Source of the DNA: an uncultured Prevotella sp.
GTDB lineage: Bacteria; Bacteroidota; Bacteroidia; Bacteroidales; Bacteroidaceae
Direction of reading: 5' to 3'
Assembly (NCBI GenBank): GCA_900322175.1
Contig: ONYZ01000030.1
Location: 1 to 33,385 of the forward strand
DNA: 33,385 bases
Shown one piece after another: positions 31,316 to 33,385 of this stretch. Position 1 is the stretch's first letter; each line of letters begins with the position of its first letter. A program made the position numbers and the translations under genes. Under the pieces are notes generated by a model, which saw only the letters and a list, made by a program, of their open reading frames with translations, searched no databases and was not told where the DNA came from.

Positions 31316-32281
31316 CTATTCGCGGTTGATCCACGCCAGCAGTCTGTTCACCCATTTTATCGAGAAGCGGAACCAGCGGTAGGTGCTCTGCTCCTTTCCG
31401 CCGAATCTTAGTATAAACTCGCGGAAAGGATTACGGCCGTAGGGCAGCCCCACGTCCATAAACCTCATGTGCTGGTATCCCTGTTCGTATGTACGTTTCA
31501 TCACATCCCACACTACTATTGTGTCGGGATGTAGTTTTATGAATGATTTACGGCGGAATGCCGAGTACCACAGATACGCGTCGCCCCCGCTGTACACCAC
31601 AGCCGCGCATGCTATCACCCATCCGTGATACTTAGTCACATACAGGTCGCCGCCCTTGCTGTCCATCAGTCGGCGGAAGAACGTATCGTCGGGAATATAT
31701 CGCTTAGGTTTCAGCATGTGGTGCTTGCGCAGCAGTTTTGAGAATGCCTTCAGGTCGTCCTCAGTCTCTACCAGTTCGGTGCGCGCTCCGCGCTGGTGTG
31801 CGTGGTCTATCTTGCGCTGTAGCTTTTCGGTTATGCGCTCTTCGGGTGCCCGGCGATGCAGCGAGTTGTGTATACTCACCCAGTTCACCGGATAGTAACC
31901 CAGTTGTCGCAGCAGCTTGTATCCCAGCATCTTCTGACTCAGGTGGCTCACCTCTATAAACAGTGCGTGCTTGTCCATCTTGTGCGTCAGTGCGCTCAGC
32001 ATCTCGCTCATAAGTTCGTCTTTACGCTCCGTGTCGGCATACACTCCTTCGCCCAGTACTGTGCAGTTCATCAGCAGCCAGGGTGGCAGTATGGCTGTGC
32101 GCAGTCGTACTATCCCCAGCATGTGACTCAGTTCGCGCCCCTCGCTGTCGGTCACCAACACCATATACGGTTTCTGTTTGGGTGTAGCCTCGCATATCTC
32201 CATCAGCTCGCGACTGTGGAAGTAGCTACCCTTAGGTAGGGCAGGCAGCGTGGCGGTGTCTGTATGGATGGTGACTTTCAT
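31316..32281 (-). CDS. FemAB/GNAT-like acyltransferase-fold protein
   Basis: A 321-residue cytoplasmic protein. It resembles the GNAT/FemAB superfamily: a first half with SYFHSRELMEICEATPKQKPYMVLV (common in sugar or peptide acyltransferases of capsule loci), and a second GNAT-like half (about 150-290: DLKAFSKLLRKHHM, DLYVTKYHGWVIACAAVVYSGGDAYLWYSAF, LHPDTIVVWDVMKRTYEQGYQHMRFMDVGL). The ending YGRNPFREFILRFGGKEQ is typical of these proteins. The substrate cannot be told; peptidoglycan, lipid or polysaccharide precursors are the usual choices. It converges on the lipoprotein gene with a 5-base gap and no hairpin between. The promoter lies almost on top of the start codon. Confidence 0.75.
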   Translation of the reverse strand: MKVTIHTDTATLPALPKGSYFHSRELMEICEATPKQKPYMVLVTDSEGRELSHMLGIVRLRTAILPPWLLMNCTVLGEGVYADTERKDELMSEMLSALTHKMDKHALFIEVSHLSQKMLGYKLLRQLGYYPVNWVSIHNSLHRRAPEERITEKLQRKIDHAHQRGARTELVETEDDLKAFSKLLRKHHMLKPKRYIPDDTFFRRLMDSKGGDLYVTKYHGWVIACAAVVYSGGDAYLWYSAFRRKSFIKLHPDTIVVWDVMKRTYEQGYQHMRFMDVGLPYGRNPFREFILRFGGKEQSTYRWFRFSIKWVNRLLAWINRE

Positions 32282-32285
32282 ACTG

Positions 32286-32317
32286 CAAAGTTATACCATT
32301 TCTGTGTAACAACCAAA
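32286..32317 (-). promoter_or_regulatory. Promoter of the FemAB/GNAT-like gene, apparently leaderless
   Basis: On the minus strand TTTG (32317-32314), a 20-base spacer and TAACTTTG (32293-32286). Only four bases (CAGT) separate the -7 box from the ATG at 32281, so transcription would start at or beside the first codon. Confidence 0.65.
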
Positions 32318-32333
32318 TATTTGGACGTCGGAA

Positions 32334-32365
32334 TTTGGCAGTTACTGATTTTTTAAGTACCTTTG
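32334..32365 (+). promoter_or_regulatory. Promoter of the nitroreductase gene
   Basis: TTTG (32334-32337), a 20-base spacer and TACCTTTG (32358-32365), 27 bases before the ATG at 32393. It is divergent from the neighbouring promoter. Confidence 0.8.
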
Positions 32366-32392
32366 CAACATTATTAAATAAGTTTGACAATT

Positions 32393-32917
32393 ATGAATTT
32401 CAGCGATTTAGTACAACAGCGCCGTTCGCACCGCAAGTTCACGGGCGAGGAAGTGAGCGCAGAGGATGTGAAACAGATACTCAGGGCAGCCCTGATGTCA
32501 CCCACGTCAAAGGGACAGCGTGCCTGGCAGTTTGTGGTGGTCGACGACAAAACCGATCTGGAGAAACTCTCGGACGCCAAGGACATGGGCGGACAGCTTA
32601 TCAAAGGTGCTGCACTGGCTGTTGTGGTGCTGGGCGACCCCTTGCAGAACGACTGTTGGGTGGAGGATGGCAGCATTGCCGCCATCTCTATGCAGTATCA
32701 GGCTGAGGAACTGGGACTGGGCTCCTGCTGGGTGCAGATGCGTGGTCGCGGACTGGCTGACGGCACCAGCGCCGACACCGTGATTCGTGGTATCCTCGAC
32801 ATACCCGAGAATCTTTCGGTGCTCTGTGTCCTGGCGGTCGGTCATAAGGCTGATGAGCGCAAACCCCAGAACGAGGACCGCCTGAAGTGGGAAAATGTCC
32901 ACCTGAACAAGTTCTGA
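32393..32917 (+). CDS. Nitroreductase-family flavoprotein (small type)
   Basis: A 174-residue FMN-dependent nitroreductase-like protein. The N-terminal FMN-binding pattern is QQRRSHRKFTGEEV; then APTS-like MSPTSKGQRAWQFVVVDD, DGSIAAISMQYQAEELGLGSCWV and the C-terminal VLAVGHKADERKP. Members are dimers that use NAD(P)H to reduce nitro compounds, quinones or flavins. The true substrate is unknown. The ATG at 32393 is preferred over an in-frame TTG nine bases upstream. The next gene starts 21 bases after its stop and is probably co-transcribed. Confidence 0.93.
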   Translation: MNFSDLVQQRRSHRKFTGEEVSAEDVKQILRAALMSPTSKGQRAWQFVVVDDKTDLEKLSDAKDMGGQLIKGAALAVVVLGDPLQNDCWVEDGSIAAISMQYQAEELGLGSCWVQMRGRGLADGTSADTVIRGILDIPENLSVLCVLAVGHKADERKPQNEDRLKWENVHLNKF

Positions 32918-32938
32918 TGTCTGATAATTGATAATAAG

Positions 32939-33385
32939 ATGAGAATAGTACTGATAGGGGCGGGTCGTTTGGCCACACACTTAGGGCCGGCATTGAAAGG
33001 TGCGGGCCACGAGATAGTGCAGGTGTATAGCCGTACCGTGGAAGCTGCGGAAACACTGGCAACAGCAGTCAGCGCCGAGCCAGTGACCGACATAGACCGT
33101 GTGACCAGGGAGGCCGACGTCTATATCTGCGCCTTGAAGGACAGCGTGCTGCCTACGCTCCTGCCGCAGCTCTGCAAGGGTAGGGAGGAGGCGCTCTTCC
33201 TGCATACCGCAGGCTCCGTTCCCCTGCAGGTCTTCGAGGGCTATGCCCGTCGCTACGGCGTGCTCTATCCCATGCAGACCTTCTCGAAGGAACGCCGTCT
33301 GGACTTCTCGGAGATACCCGTCTTCATCGAGGCTGACAGCGCCACATCGTTTCCTATCGTGGAGTCGCTGGCCTCGTCCGTTTCG
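32939..33385 (+). CDS. Rossmann-fold/DUF2520-type protein, partial (runs off the window)
   Basis: The first 149 codons of an open frame that continues past the end of the window. It starts MRIVLIGAGRLATHLGPALK, a clear NAD(P)-binding Rossmann motif (GAGRLA). Later come SRTVEAAETLA, ADVYICALKDSVLP, LFLHTAGSVPL and YGVLYPMQTFSKERRLDF. The HTAGS and YPMQTFS signatures fit the family with an N-terminal Rossmann domain followed by DUF2520, related to F420/NADP oxidoreductases and ProC. The enzymatic role is not established. The G+C content of this last stretch is higher than in most of the window. It follows the nitroreductase gene in the same direction. Confidence 0.85.
   Translation, partial: MRIVLIGAGRLATHLGPALKGAGHEIVQVYSRTVEAAETLATAVSAEPVTDIDRVTREADVYICALKDSVLPTLLPQLCKGREEALFLHTAGSVPLQVFEGYARRYGVLYPMQTFSKERRLDFSEIPVFIEADSATSFPIVESLASSVS

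Overview
The window looks like a chromosomal segment of a Bacteroidetes bacterium, most likely of the Prevotella/Segatella group. The main sign is the promoter grammar: many genes are preceded by a -7 box of the form TAnnTTTG, usually with a TTG/TTTG box 19-20 bases upstream. Shine-Dalgarno sequences are weak or absent. The gene content also fits: a methylmalonyl-CoA decarboxylase/epimerase operon, an NfeD-slipin pair, a DUF4301 protein and a six-repeat ribosomal protein S1. Genus-level assignment is inference from resemblance, not from a search.

Layout. Positions 1-94 are the 3' end (domains V and VI) of a group II intron on the + strand, directly beyond the 3' end of a minus-strand operon. 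That operon runs 2727 to 116: methylmalonyl-CoA epimerase, carboxyltransferase, a 49-residue gene and a biotin carrier. A lone TonB-dependent receptor follows (2819-5179, minus). The plus strand then carries nfeD, a stomatin-like gene, dapA and an AraC-type regulator (5291-8494). A 2.1-kb islet lies between two almost identical tRNA-Arg(ACG) genes (8579 and 10732). It holds a very small penicillin-binding transpeptidase and about 900 bases of AT-rich DNA rich in short repeats, including three 15-base palindromes at exact 22-base spacing just upstream of a consensus-like promoter. Next come a short sigma-70 factor that lacks most of region 3, an IS110-family element with a structured right end, and a small secreted SH3 protein.

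The most unusual block is 13865-18213: three overlapping genes for membrane Cache-domain proteins of increasing length. The first is a sensor only. The second adds HAMP and a dimerisation-like helix but has no ATPase. The third adds HAMP, the helix and a histidine-kinase ATPase. The expected phosphoacceptor histidine is Asn in the second and Gln in the third. No response regulator is adjacent. This looks like a split, non-canonical sensory complex.

The right half is mostly housekeeping: htpG, rpsA (with a long structured leader), gdhA and a malic enzyme-phosphotransacetylase fusion (all minus), a divergent TetR regulator, a DUF4301 protein, a RelA/SpoT-type enzyme with a degenerate hydrolase half, a small lipoprotein, a FemAB/GNAT-like protein, a small nitroreductase, and the start of a Rossmann/DUF2520 protein that runs off the end.

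Metabolically, the left operon (propionyl-CoA/methylmalonyl-CoA interconversion), malic enzyme and glutamate dehydrogenase fit an anaerobe making succinate and propionate and assimilating ammonia.
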